Source: Gliomastix tumulicola (taxonomy: Eukaryota; Ascomycota; Sordariomycetes; Hypocreales; Bionectriaceae). From it: 64,000 nucleotides of DNA. The translations under genes and the position numbers were made by a program. Shown one piece after another: positions 43,217-55,641 of the stretch (position 1 is the stretch's first letter; every line of letters begins with the position of its first letter). The DNA lies in assembly GCA_001599755.1 (NCBI GenBank), contig BCHX01000006.1, forward strand, positions 1,909,336 to 1,973,335, in the 5' to 3' direction. The notes beneath the pieces were generated by a model, which had not been told where the DNA came from, made no database searches, and saw nothing but the letters and a program-made list of their open reading frames with translations.

Positions 43217-43939
43217 GGCGGGCGACGTGTGACGGGATGTCTCGTCTCAGTGGTTCGACGCAGCAGGATAACAGATCAATTAGGCGTCTCAAATAGGGGC
43301 GACTCTATGCGTTGCGGACGCGGTGCGTGGTGTTCTCTCCCGTGGTCGTGTGTGTCTGTTGGCAAATCTCGAGGTTCAATTTTGGTGGCCGTTGAAAAGT
43401 TGGTGGGGTAAATTCAAATCTGTGCCGCCACCACCAATGATGTCAATGCGCTAACTTTGGTACTTCGACGACTCATGTCAAATACAGCCCGTCCAACTTA
43501 GTAACTCGAACACACAATACTGGCTCAAATATCGAGTTATCATCAGACATTTCGTTAAGGGGTTAGTTAGGTTACCATCAACAACGGCTACATATATTCC
43601 GTACAACTTCATCTTCTACAAACACGCTCGCCCATGGTATCTTGGTAGACTGCCATCAAAAACTAACGGACTCCGTCGCCAAAAGCTCCAATCATGCATG
43701 CTTCCATGTGCTCGACACGTTGGAGCAGTCAAACACCTCCTCGCCATTTCCGTCCCAAAACACGCGTATAGCCCAGACCTATACAGAGTTTTTCGTAAGT
43801 CGAACCCGGCCTTTTCAAGACTTAAACCATTGCAACATAGGGAAAATGTGTTGTCATTCGGTTGGCGCTTCCGTCACGCCTGAATATTCGTAACTGCCCA
43901 TATTCAACGCTGGGCACGTGTAGATTCAAACCATCTCAA
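43217..43939. other. Intergenic region between rbg1 5' end and hos4 3' end
   Basis: This 723-bp stretch holds the probable rbg1 promoter and the hos4 3' UTR. I see no coding exon or RNA gene. Confidence 0.6.
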
Positions 43940-46900
43940 CTAGCCAGATCCATGGATCCCATTAGTGAGGCTGCCGTTCGGTGGGCTGTGCGCCGCCTGC
44001 TCTGAGCTGTTGTCCTCCTTGACATCGTTCGTTTCGGACGGCAATGTACCGGAGAGAGAAACTTCGGCATTGCTTCCGGGCGGGGTGTGCACCCCATTAG
44101 CCAACGAGGGGCTTTTGTGCCCGAGCAGGTGTTGAAGTCCCTGCTCTATACACATCCGAGCATAGTCCGGATCATCGGGGAAGACCTGGAGCAACCCCCG
44201 CCGGGGAACTCTCTTCTCGGGAAACGGCGTCTTGCTCGTCTCCGTAGGTGTCGGTGTGTCTTCTCCAACCATGTTCCCATCCACATAGTACTTGTTTCGA
44301 GGCGCAAAGTAGCCTCCAAATCGGTTGGCATCCGGGTCTTGCTTCCACTTCTGCGTCGACCGCCACACATGCGCTTGCGTCTCATTCTCAATGAGTTCGC
44401 GATATGTCACGGCGAGTTTGACATGTCGTAAGTGAGGAATGTTGGGGATCGTGTACAAGAGATCCGAAAGCTATAACCACTGCGTTAGCACAAGGGCCAT
44501 TCAAAACATTTGTGAACCATGAGGACAAACCTTGACAAAGAACAAGTCCATTCTCTTGAACAGCTCCCACGCCTCGCGTCTAAGCCGCTCCCTAGTCTGA
44601 GGCCGCATTTCCGATGGTTTCTCGGTCCCATAGTAGCCAGGCAGTTGTCGCCCAAGGTCCAGAACTTTGTCGTCGGTGAGCGCATAAAGCCCGGCGTCGG
44701 TTCTCCAGAGTGTCATTTTGGCAAGGTGGTCAGCATTGACCCGCTCCCAAGCCGCATCTAATACCAGGTTAGCTTTCTGCAGCAAAACTCAAAGTGAGAT
44801 TGATCAAGACTTACATCGAGAAAGACTCAGATCCTTCTCTCCCAAGAGAAGTGCAACGTGAGTGTTGAGCACCCACTGCTCGCGACCTTCCGCGGTTCTG
44901 TTGGCCTCCGGTCGTATACAGTCATATCGCACGCCCTGTATCGTCCTGAGGCCCTCGGCCACACTGGTAAGCTTCGGGTTTTCAGCGGTATCCAGCCATC
45001 GCAGAAGGGGTGGCAGCTTCTCGAGTCGGATTCGATCTTGCTCTTCGCGAATGCGCTTCAGTTCGGCTTCTCTGGCGGCTTCCCTGGCAGCTTGCTTGCG
45101 TTCGGCCTCCTCCCTCTGGGCACGCTCTCGTCGTTGACGTTCCTCCTCTTCTTGCTTACGACGAGCCTCCTCCTGGGCTTCACGTTCCTTCCGGCGCTTC
45201 TCTTCCTCCTCGAGCCTGATCCGTTCATCTTCGGCTTTCCGCTTCTCTTCCTCAAGGCGTTGCTTCTCAGCTGCCTCGCGCTTAGCTTTCTCTTCCGCTT
45301 CCACGCGAGCCTTTTCTTCAGCTATGCGAAGCTTCTCGGCTGCCTCTTCCTCCTCTCGCTTGACGCGGGCAGCTTCCTCTTGCTTCCGCTGCTCTGCTTT
45401 CTTCTCTTCCTCCCGTTTCCGGGCTTCTTCCTCTTCTTGTCGTTTCTTCTTGCGACGTTCCTCCGCCTGCTTCCGCTCTTCCAGCTCGATACGCTTTCGC
45501 TCCTCCTCCTCCTCCTGGGCTTGCTGGGCTGCCTTCCGCTTCTTTCGCTCGTCGTCAGTGTCCGCGTGGCGGTTGGCCAAAGTCTTTTGCGTTTCGACGT
45601 CAGGCATCTCGATATCATTGTCCTTCTCCTCTGACTTGATGTGGACAGTGGGCTCATCGTCCACCTTTTTTTGGGTCGAGTCCTTCTGATTTGAAACCTT
45701 CTCAGCTAGACTTCCTTTAGCATCAGAGTGCTCCTTCTTTGGCAGAGACTTTGATGATGACTTTGCGTGATCGGGAGCAGAACCGGAGTTGCGACGTTGA
45801 CCATCCGAAGACGATGAGAGCTTCTGTCGCTTTTCAGAGTTTCCGCCTTCCAGACGCCGCCGTTTCGGAGGTCCCTCACCATCGTCCTTGCCAGAGTTGC
45901 TTGGCCGGTCCGGGGTAAGACTGGTGCGATGTCGCTTTGTTGGAGGGTCGGTTGATGTTCCATGACGATCTCTTGACTCATCTCGCTTGAGAGCCTTGGC
46001 TCTGTCGTGGTATTTCTCTGACAACTTCGCTTTATCCGCCCCGTCATCGTGCCTAGACTCGTGAGGGCTCGAGGGGTCTCGAAATGAGGACGCATTGGAC
46101 GCTATACTAGAGCGCCTCTGCTTCTCACGTTCCCCTCTGAGTTCTCCCTTGGAGATAAGCTTCCTCCTTGGCTTCACTGCTTCCCCTTCTGAGGACATAG
46201 CAGCGATATCGGACTCGGTTCGCTTAGCCTTGATGGGCTTGTGGATTGTGGACGGCGAGAGCTCACGGTCCGATGCGTTCGTGGATGCGTGCCTCTCTTC
46301 CTTCTTCTGCCGGATAGGCCCCCACTTCTGCAGGCCCTCCTCGCTGGCCGTGATGGTCCCATGTGTTTCGGGTTTGCGTTTCTCCCTGGGACTTGTGAGT
46401 TTCGAAGGCTGGCTTCTCTTGCGTGGTTCGGAGTCTCGAGTAGGGCTGGAATTGCTGTGCTTGAGCGTCCGAGGCTCGCCTCTCTCTTCCCTTCTGCTCC
46501 GCTTCTCATCTCGGTCTCGGTCTCGGTCTCGATCCCGCTCGCGTTCGCGTTCTCGCTCGCGTTCTCGTTCGCGTTCTCTCCGTCCCGGGGACTTCAACTT
46601 GGACTTGTTCGAGGTTTTGTATGCATCGTAAGCTTTCTTCAGCATCTCTTCCTCTTCTTTCCAATTAGTACCCCGTCGGCGACGTGCTATTTCGTAATAG
46701 GTCTCTCCTTTGAGCCGCCTTGTGGGATCGAAGCCTTGCTGGTTGAGAAGCAGCTCTAGCACCTTGATGTTCTCCTGGCCGATCGCGGCTAGCATAGGAG
46801 TTGCAAACTCTTCCGGCTGGGATGAGACAGGCTCAGGGTCAGCTTGTGCTCCGCCAATGCCTAGCAGCAGTTGGATAACAGGTTCATGACCACCACGGGC

Positions 46901-48586
46901 AGCAGCTACCATAGACTCGGGGTCGTCACACCCGTCTTTGACTTGCAAGACTCGGGCGACGGTTTCCTCATCCCCACGACCCGCAGCTTGACGCAAAGTT
47001 TTCTCGTCCAATGGCATGTAGAGCAGGTCGTTCCTCGTCTTTGTGGATCGCACTGTCCCGGCTCTGCGACCAACAGAGTGATTCGCTGTTGCCATGGCCG
47101 GTGATCGACGGGGGCTCTCAGGAGCGTTGGAGCCGCGAGCGTCGGGATATTCGAGATGCGAATTCCTCTCCTCTGAGGTTTTCGTGCGACCTCCGAATCT
47201 CTTCTTCGCCTCCACTAGTGCTTCCCGAATTTCATCCGCATTATCCGTCTCCTCTGTCACGCGGTCAATTGGCTCTTCCCCGTTCACGTTTGCCTTTCTC
47301 GGGTTTACACCAGCGTCCAATAACAGTTTGACGACTCCCAAATGCCCATTGTCAACAGCGTCCAGCAGTGGCGTGTCTTTGTCATAGTTGACACAGTCAA
47401 GGTTGCAACCTGCGTCGACCAGAAGCTTGACAATGTCTTCGCATCCGTGGATGGCAGCGATTTGCAGGGGCGTATTTCCAGCGTAGTCGGCAACATTGAG
47501 ATCCTCGGGGCGTTCGGACAGCTTCATCTTGGCGATCTCGTATTCGGAACGGGCACACGCTCGAGCAAGGTAGGTTTGACCGTGGGCATCCAGATGCTTC
47601 TTGTGAGACGGCATCACCTTGGCGGGCGACATCGTTGGGTCGTTCGAGGCTGGTGTTGCGAGGCTTTTTGTCCTGGTATGGCGGGGGCGAGGGCTGCCAC
47701 TTGCTGACGAGTCATCTGAGTAGTTATCCGTATGTATCGGAGCAGGGACTCTCTTCTTCTTCAATAAACCGTTTGAGGGCTGCGATGACAATTGTGACGT
47801 GCTGCGTCTATGCGACCGAAGGGGAGGTGAGACTGATCGATGTCTCGAATCATGCTTGGGCGCATTAGGCCTAGAATCTCTAGACGAACGAATGGTGTCC
47901 AGTCCAGAGCCCGACATCCGCTGACGACGAAACTTGCGGCTGTTGTCGTCATCTTCCGACTCGTCCCGATGCGATTTGCGTTTTGATGGCACCAGACGCT
48001 CTCCGGATTTGAATTTGTCACGCAGGGTGCTTCCCCTCCTCGTCTGCTGATCCGTGTCTGAGTGCGACGAGTAGCTTGTGGCAGACGGACGGCGTCGGCG
48101 GTTCTGAGATGGTGATGTCGGCGTGGAGGCGAGGCCGCTTGAGCTATCCTTGGTTCGGCTCACAGCGTCCCCTCTCTTCTCATTCGACCCAGAGACGTGT
48201 CTCTTCTTCGGCTCTCCAGGAAGCCCTGTCCGGCTGCTCCCGCCCGTCGCCGAGCGAGAACCATTGTTGGTGCCTTCATGATTGCGCGATTCGCTATGCC
48301 GGCGGCCGTTGGCTTCTCTGTCGCCGTCGCCCTTGTCCTCCTGCCTGACCTTGCGAGCCTTCGAAGGCGAGTGGCCGTCTTTCCCGGGGAGGACGATAGT
48401 CTCGGCGTCAGAGTCACGATCGTCAGCATCGGATGCACTGTCACTCGCCTCGTGGTCCTTGGAGTCGACCCTCACAGTCGAACCGGTGAAGTCGGGCCTA
48501 GTGCTGGACGCCGTGCGGTCCTTGTCGCTGGACGCGCCAGCGAGCGGCTTCGTCTGGGCAGAGTCGGCGGCATTCTGTGCATCCAT
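43940..48586 (-). CDS. hos4: Ankyrin-repeat protein, Hos4-like subunit of the Set3 histone deacetylase complex
   Basis: Three exons (48586-44815, 44757-44531, 44470-43940) encode 1509 residues. Residues 1-320 are Ser/Arg/Lys/Asp-rich and disordered. Ankyrin repeats follow (about 325-435): HLDAHGQTYLARACARSEYE, NVADYAGNTPLQIAAIHGCE, KDTPLLDAVDNGHLGVVKLL, with two or three weaker repeats after. The middle has an RE/RD dipeptide run and SR-rich segments. Residues about 985-1200 form a long Glu/Lys/Arg coiled coil. The end is a conserved fungal domain (LPPLLRWLDTAENPKL, AAWERVNADHLAKMTLWRTD, HVWRSTQKWKQDPD). Hos4 is the ankyrin subunit of Set3C, which represses genes by deacetylation at H3K4me2. 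The assignment rests on architecture and the C-terminal domain. Confidence 0.82.
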
Positions 48587-49955
48587 GTCACTTTATCTGC
48601 AATTGCCGGCGACCGCCAACATCATGGAAAGGCGCGGGTGATTGGCCGGTGCTGAAGACAGACTGCGATTGAGTCACCCGCCTGCCTTGCCTTGGAAGAG
48701 CTCTGTCGGAAGCCTGCTGCAGATGGCGACAGCGACGGCGGCGCGAAATCGGATGAATACGTGAGCGGACGACGTGTTTCCCTCGCTGTACCTGTGCTGG
48801 GCCGTGGGACGAAGGAGGAACGGCAATCCAGGCGGAGGGTGCAACGGTACAGCGATTCGGGCGGCACCCTCTGCAGAATATACAAGAGAAAAAAAAAAGG
48901 GTCGTAAAGGTATGCGTCAACAATACAAGCTCGTGAAATGGTTGCACAGATACTCGATGATTGTTTGTTGCTGAATGGGGATGCCAGAAGGCGATTCGGG
49001 TGGTGAGGCTCGTGCAAAGTGAAGGTTACAGATTAGAGTTTGGCTGGTGCAAACGGGAAGCCTTCAAGGTGTTCAATGGCAGGCCAGCAGCAGCGCTCTG
49101 CTAACAGTGGGCTTTTAGTGCACAGTGGGCAGTGGCAGTGGCCAGCACAATCAGGACCAAAAGTCTGATCGCCACCTGCCTCTGCCTGTGATTGGTTGAG
49201 ATCAATGACTAAGCCATTTTTTGCAAGCCATGTCCCGCCCCCTCCAGGCTGCCGACCAGTGAGACCACGCGTGCGGATCTGCCCTGACAGAAATAGCCAC
49301 TCTCTGCCGTGGCACAGCCCCTCTGGCCATCGGCGATCATTGTCCATGACTATTCTGTCAGCAGCCATTACCGACGCCGGTCCTTTCAATGAAATTGCCT
49401 GGAGCCCCTCTCCTGCATTCTCACTCCACCACTCATCAACAAAAGGCAAGGTGTAACGCGTGATCCTTGCGAGCAGCGAGGCGGCGGACAGACACGAAGG
49501 ATATCAAAACATTGCACCCCGGCCTCGTATAACTTGTGTGCTTGTGTCTTGCAGGACCCTGTTTCGGCGTTTCCATCTTTTTCTGCGCCGAGGCTGCTGC
49601 AACGGCGGTGCTTTGTCTCGGCCCGCAGATCGCTGCTGTTAGGGCTGCGTCAAAGGGCAAACCTGCATGTTGAGGATTGCTTGCCTACCAATACCACGGG
49701 CACGCTGCGACTTGCGACAGCGAGATCAAAAATAGTACGTCAAAGCTTCTGCCGCCTTTATCGGCCAATAGAATTTTTTTGGTACCTCTCGCCTGCATTT
49801 CGGTCCGGCAAATATTTTGTGAGCCACATGATTTGGTATGACAGGGACTACCTAATAACTCGGTTATTGCATCACCTAGACGCAAGGCCGCATTAAAACA
49901 CGTCTGCCCCGGGGTCAAACCGCGCTACTGATTTGTTAGTCAACTCTGTGCCATC
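48587..49955. other. Bidirectional intergenic region (hos4 / ALKBH6-like)
   Basis: This 1.37-kb stretch lies between divergent start codons. Short frames are present, but none has a motif. It probably holds two promoters with leaders. Confidence 0.6.
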
Positions 49956-50772
49956 ATGGACAGCCAGATCCGGCTTCCGTCGTCCCTGGAGGAGGCGAGA
50001 GTTCAGGGTCTTCCCCCCGCAGCATTCTACATTCCAGACTTCATCAGCGAAGAGGAGGAGCAGGCCATACTCAGGAGAATCGCCACGGCCCCCAAGCCGA
50101 GATGGAGAGAACTGACTCATCGACGACTCCAGGCCTGGCCTTCAGAGCTCGTCCGGGACAAACTGCTCGACTCCAAACTTCCACCTTGGCTGGAGGAGCC
50201 CGTCATCTCACGGCTCCTGTCAATGCCTGCTTCAAGCGATGACGGCTCAAATCACATCTTTTCGTCGAGCCCGCATCGACGGCCAAATCACGTCTTGATC
50301 AATGAATATCCGCCGGGTGTGGGCATCATGCCTCATAAGTTAAGTACACAGAAGTGGTAGCTCGGGCGCAGTCCAACGTTTCTCGTAATGCTCATCTCCA
50401 GTGTAGGACGGCTCTGCTTACTGGCCGGTCGTGTGCACGGTCAGCCTGGGGGCGAGTCTCTGCCTCAACCTATACAGGACAAAGGACGACGGCGCTCTGG
50501 ACCCTGACGTCGCCTGGAGGATTCTTCAGGAGCCACGGAGCCTGCTCATCACCACCCAGGACCTATACACGGACTACCTTCACGGGATTTCCGACGCGGA
50601 GGAGGATGTTGATCTAAGTCCGGATTCCGTCGTAAATTGGCCCTTACTTCGGTCCCCGGAGACCTTCTCTGGCGGCAACAATGCCCGAGGAACGCGCACA
50701 AGCTTGACGTATCGAGACGTCTTGCAAGTATCGAACGTCGGGGACAAGCTCCGTCTCTTTCGTCCCCGCTGA
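49956..50772 (+). CDS. alkbh6: ALKBH6-like 2-oxoglutarate/Fe(II) dioxygenase (AlkB family), splice junction unresolved
   Basis: Exon 1 starts at the ATG at 49956 and exon 2 resumes at 50407, giving about 250 residues. Exon 1 has AAFYIPDFISEEEEQAILRR, WLEEPVISRLLS and NHVLINEYPPGVGIMPHK. Exon 2 has DGSAYWPVVCTVSLGASLCL, LYTDYLHGISD (candidate second His) and RGTRTSLTYRDVLQVSNVG (2-oxoglutarate Arg and the closing Arg). The metal-binding H-x-D is split by the intron: His is in exon 1 and Asp is the first codon of exon 2. The frame is kept only with intron 50340-50406, which begins TT. The family demethylates or oxidises nucleic acids; the ALKBH6 substrate is unsettled. The stop is 16 bp from the convergent dfg10 stop. 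Confidence 0.8.
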
Positions 50773-50788
50773 AGAGCTCGTCGATTGT

Positions 50789-51756
50789 TCACCAGATAAA
50801 AGGGATCATCTTCCATTTAGCGGCAACCTGGTCGCGCCCAAATTTGTGCTCATACCAGGCTTTCGTCCCGCTGGCTGTCGTACCAAGGTTCACCACGATA
50901 AAAACCAGGCCCAGCAGGACCGTCGGGTTGAAGTACCTATCAGGAGGTGCCGTGACGATGCTCATGCCAAGATACAACAGGCATTCGCTGGTGTAATGAG
51001 GGCAGACAATGTATCGGAACCATCCTTGGCTCGGCAAGGTGTATTTCTTGAGGCTCGCCAGGTGGGCGTGGCACTCATATTGCTTAAGCCATCCAAGGCT
51101 GAAGAGCGCCACGCCGAGGGGAAGTGTGAGTGGGGGATGTCGTTCGAGCTTCTCGACTTCCCAGGAATGGAGGATAACAGCTACAAACACACGTTAGACA
51201 GTTAGAACATAGGCCATGGAGGTGTCTTACCCGATCCCTCTATCCAGACTGAAATACTCATGGCCGCGTAAAAGCTCAGACCGACGAGCCAGTGGATGCT
51301 CGACATGGGCGACTTCCCAGCCCTCATAATGAACAGGCTCTCGTAGAGCCTGCGTACACCTTGCAAACCCATCAGGCCCCAAGCAACAAGAACCTGTGAG
51401 ATGTCCATGGACAAGTCATCACCCGAGCCCTTCACCTGAGCCTTTGCGATCTCAGTCAAAACCCAGCCCCTCATATAGTACTGCCATCCCCAGAAAGCCG
51501 AGAGTCCAAGGGATAGTAAATAGAAGTGCAGAAACCACGAGTGCGGTACCTGGAGGCAGTCCAGCAACCAGGCAATTCTGTTCTTCTTGGACGGGTTCTG
51601 CTGCCGCGCCCCGTAGTCGAGAAGGGCAGCCCGGAGATCAGCTGGGAGGACCTGGATAGAGACGATGATGATTGAGCTGAGGATGTAGTATGCCTGGCAC
51701 CATTGCGCCGGCGAAATCGAGAGAAGAGACTCGACGGCAAATTCAAATGACTCCAT
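50789..51756 (-). CDS. dfg10: Polyprenol reductase Dfg10 (SRD5A3 homologue)
   Basis: Two exons (51756-51231 and 51180-50789) encode 305 residues; the frame further up offers only a TTG. It is a multi-pass membrane protein with about six hydrophobic helices. The C-terminal steroid 5-alpha-reductase domain shows LASLKKYTLPSQGWFRYIVC, PHYTSECLLYLGMS (conserved active-site region), FNPTVLLGLVFIVVNLGTTA and WYEHKFG with a short basic tail. The enzyme is NADPH-dependent and acts in the ER in making dolichol from polyprenol, feeding N-glycosylation. Its length fits fungal Dfg10. Transcripts of this gene and the ALKBH6-like gene must overlap at their 3' ends. Confidence 0.92.
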
Positions 51757-52326
51757 CTTCACCAACAGACCAATTGGCGGATAGTCCTTCTTGACGAGCG
51801 GTGGAAGAGTTTTGGATCAAACAGAATTCGAGATGTGGTGATGGGTTCCACCACTACACCATACCCTATACACCAGGAGTTTCGACATGTTCTTCCACAT
51901 AACTAGAGTTATCTGTCTCGTATCTGGGTGGTTTGAATGTAGCAATTAATTCACTAGCGGAAGAAACTTGATGAGGTATGGTATAATTCAATACACTATG
52001 GGAGCTTTTGGTAGTGAGGTATCTGACATTCATCATAGCTCGTCGGCATGAAGACAAACAACAACAGCTTGAATAACCGCCAAAGAACGAAACCAGCAAA
52101 AGAGAAGCAGCACCTTCATACATCACGAGAACAAGCTGTGAAACGAATAGAGTTGAAATTGCAAAATCCCCCTTTTTGGTCCATTCTGACGGGCTCTTGC
52201 CTCGCACGAGGTCATTACGTCGAGCTCTAGAGTACATCCACCACCACCACCACCACCAATCGCAGCCAGACAGAGATGCCGTTCCCAAACGCCGTTGCAA
52301 GCAAGACAAACGTAACCATATACGAT
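51757..52326. other. Intergenic region between dfg10 and tif32
   Basis: This 570-bp stretch contains a short CCA repeat near 52229-52258 and the tif32 3' UTR. No coding exon is supported. Confidence 0.6.
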
Positions 52327-55300
52327 CTACTGCTTTCCCCTTAGATGAGGAGGCACCCACTTGCCCCCAGTGCTTCGGGGAAGGGCCTCCGCAGGGGGAG
52401 CAGGAGACTCAGTCCGTCCATTCTCACCACGCCTTGAGCCACCACGGTCCAGCGGAGGTCCACGAGCAGCCTCGTACCTTCGCGGGGCCGGGGCCGCAGC
52501 CGGGGCTTCCTCGGGGGCACTGGACCCGCCTCCCTGAGAAGCCTTGGCAGCTTCACGCTCACGCCAGCTCGGCTTGTTGCCAGCCAGGGCGAGACGAGGA
52601 GGGGCGCCGGCGGAACGCTCGTTGCTGTCGGTGCGCTCCATTGCTTGCGGGGCGCGAGCTGGGGGAGGCGCCTCGTCGCCAGCAGTCTTAGAAGCCTCGC
52701 GCTCTCGCCACTTGCCAGAACCAAACGTGGGAGGTCTCCGTGCCCCCTCGGGAGTCTCGGTGCGCTCGGGTCCACGTACTGGAGCAGCGGGACCACGCTC
52801 CTTCTCGGCCTTGCGACGAGCAGCAGCCTCTTCCTCTCGTCGCTGCTGAAGGGCGGCCTTCTCCAGCATCTCCTGTCGCTCCTTGTCGCGCTGCTCCTTG
52901 AGCTTTGCCATCTCTGCCTTCTTGGCCTCCTCCCGTAGGCGCTGCTCCTCCTTCTCGCGAGCGGCTCTTTCCTCGGCCTCGCGCAGCTCCCTCTCCCTCT
53001 CTTCCTGCTCACGCTTCTCGCGCAGCTTGCGCTCGCGGAACTCCTTCTTACGCAGAGCAATCTGCTTCTCCAGTTCACGCTCGGCATCACGACGACGCTT
53101 CTCAAACTCGTCGCGGCGCCTCTCATGGAGGGATGACCGGAATGTCTCGTAGAGAGGCACGAGGCGGCTCAGGCGGTGCTTCAGCTCGACGCTCTCCTTG
53201 TGCTTCGCCTCGGAGTCTTTCAAGGTCTTCTCCGTCACCTTCTCGTAGATAGCACGGTCCTCCTCGACCTGCTTCTCGTAGTCCGAGCTGAGCTTCTTGG
53301 CCTCCTCCTTACGGAAAGCCCGCTCAAGATGGTCGATTCTCTTGCCGGTGATCCGCAGTCTCTCGTTGATATCATTCTTCTCGCGCTCGAGCTGAGCGAG
53401 CTTCATCGCACGAAGGCGGTTGCTGTCGAGATTCTCTAGGTCATTGAGATCAATGTCCAGAGCCTTGTCGTTCATCTTCAGATCAGCAATCTGCTTCTTA
53501 AGCTCCTCCTTGCGCACGCGATCGTGCTCAGCCTTCATGCGCTTCTCCTCACGCTCCTTCTGCTCGGCGGCGAGGCGCTTATCCTCAGCCTCTTGAAGCT
53601 GCTGCTCCTTGAGGCGCTTCTGCCTAGCATTCTCCTTCTCACGTCTAGCCTGGAGCTCCGAGGCCTCTTCCTTGCGCTTTTGGATGACTTCCTTGCGAGC
53701 AATGATGTCGAGGTGCTCCTTCTCAGAACCAGCCTTGGCACGAGCCAACGCAGCGTTGCGAGCAGTGATCCGCTCCTTGTTGAAGTCGGGATCGACATAG
53801 TGGCAGGTGGTGTAGAGGCTGCGGGCCAGGCGGGTGAGCTGAGAACGGACGATCTCAGACGGGGTGCTCTGTAGCCGCTGGACAGTGCCGGTCTCCGCTT
53901 CGGCAGAACCAGCGCCGGAGCCGCTGTGGCCAGCACGGGCGGAGGAGAAGACATCGTTATCGAAGCTCAGAACGCCAGTGGCGTGATCGAGGCGGATCGC
54001 AAGATCACCTTTCTTGTTGCCGTTCATGATGAACTTCTCAATAGTGCCGCGAGTCACCTGGTATGGCTCAGGGAACTGGGCCAGGCTTTCGACGAAGTTG
54101 AGATCAACGGTCTCATACACCTGCGAAAGCTGCTGGAAGAGCCTCGTAAGAATAACCTGCTGAAGAGGCACGATATACCTCTCCATCTCGGCATCGGCGC
54201 CGATTTTGGTGAGAATGGGAGAGATCTTCTTGCAAATGGAGAGCGGGTGGAAATCGACTTCGAGGATGTTGTAAAGATCACGGATCTCGGGTCGGGCGCG
54301 CTGCAGAAGCGACTTGGAAAGAGCGTCCTTGAACAGGCGAGATCGCGTGGGAGCCTGACCCATACCGAGGAGGTGAGTCAGACGAGAGTTCTTGTTCTTG
54401 CGAGCCTCATCGAAGTCAACCATAGCACCTCGAGATCGGGAAGTGCTGATGACGGGAATGGCGAGAGCGGAGAGAAGAACGAACGACGCGGCCTTCTGAA
54501 GGTCGGCATCGGATGCGGGCGGGTTGTCCGCCTTCTTGCTCTGGCCACTAGCGACCAAGGCAGCAGACTGGCGGAGCAGAGTGTAGTATCGGGACCAGGC
54601 GGCGGCATGGAAAAGGTAGTTCTCGCCAACGAGGAAGATACGGGTGAGCTTCTCATAGTAGTTGGCCATCATGATGTTCTTGGGCGGGCGCTTGCTCAGG
54701 TTGAGGAGCGTATGGATGTCCTCAACACTGCGGAATGCCTCCTGCCACAGTTCAAGCTCAACAGCCACGTTCAGCTGCTGGAAGCGAGTCTCGAGATGGC
54801 GCTGGAGAGTGTCCGGGTCGCTCAGGTTGATGGCGTGCATCTGTGAAGAATACTTGGCAGCGGTCTGCACATGGTTTCGGAGAAGCTCGCAGAGGCGGCG
54901 GAACTCGGTCTTTCGGGTGTACTTCAGGCAGAACTCGAAAGCCTGCAGAGCAGTGCTCTGGTAGAGGATTTCCAGCCTGGCATTGTTGCGCAGGATATCC
55001 AGAACCGTCCTGTATGCCTCCCACAAGAACTTGAGCCAGGGCGTGACGATGGCACGGTCGGTACGGTCGCGGGACTGCTCGCCGGAAACCGTGGCAAGGA
55101 GAATCGACTCGGGTGTCTCGCTCGCCTCCAGATCATCGATGCTAGATGTTGCGGCCGTCGCTTCGATGTTGGACTGGACTTCGTCGGCCTTGGCCTGCGC
55201 AGCAGTGACCTTCTCGACGGCCAACTCGATAAACTTTTTCAAAACAAGCTGTTGCTATTGTGAGCATGCTGCGATGAGCCCTCGTTCCCAAGTATACAAC

Positions 55301-55641
55301 GTACCTCGATAGTTGCGATGTTGGTGTTCTGGGAAATATTCTTGTATTGGTATAGGGCGTCTTTGGCCAGTTTTCCCTTTTTCTGCTCAACCGACAGCTC
55401 CACGAGGAGGAGCATAACGGGCTCCAGCGACACGATCGGGACATTTCGAGAACGCTTGCTTGTGATATGCTCGTGGAGGAGGGTCAGGGCGGCAGGAGTT
55501 TGGTTGACCCCAATGAGCTCGTGGGCCCGTTTGAGGACATTTTCGGGTTTCTGATGCGGCGGAGGAGGCTATAAAAGATGGCAGTTAGTCGTATATTCAA
55601 GCAACAGTCTCCCATGGACTCCAAAACACCAAACTTACCAT
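52327..55641 (-). CDS. tif32: Translation initiation factor eIF3 subunit a (Tif32/Rpg1)
   Basis: Three exons (55641-55639, 55568-55305, 55254-52327) encode 1064 residues. Exon 1 codes only the initiator Met. The next residues, PPPPHQKPENVLKRAHELIG, start eIF3a proteins. The PCI region spans about residues 320-500, ending GNKKGDLAIRLDHATGVLSF. Residues 520-880 form a long Arg/Glu/Lys coiled coil (spectrin-like region). The C-terminus is disordered and ends GKWVPPHLRGK. eIF3a is the scaffold of the eIF3 core and contacts the 40S subunit, eIF3b and mRNA. Divergent from hub1. Confidence 0.97.
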
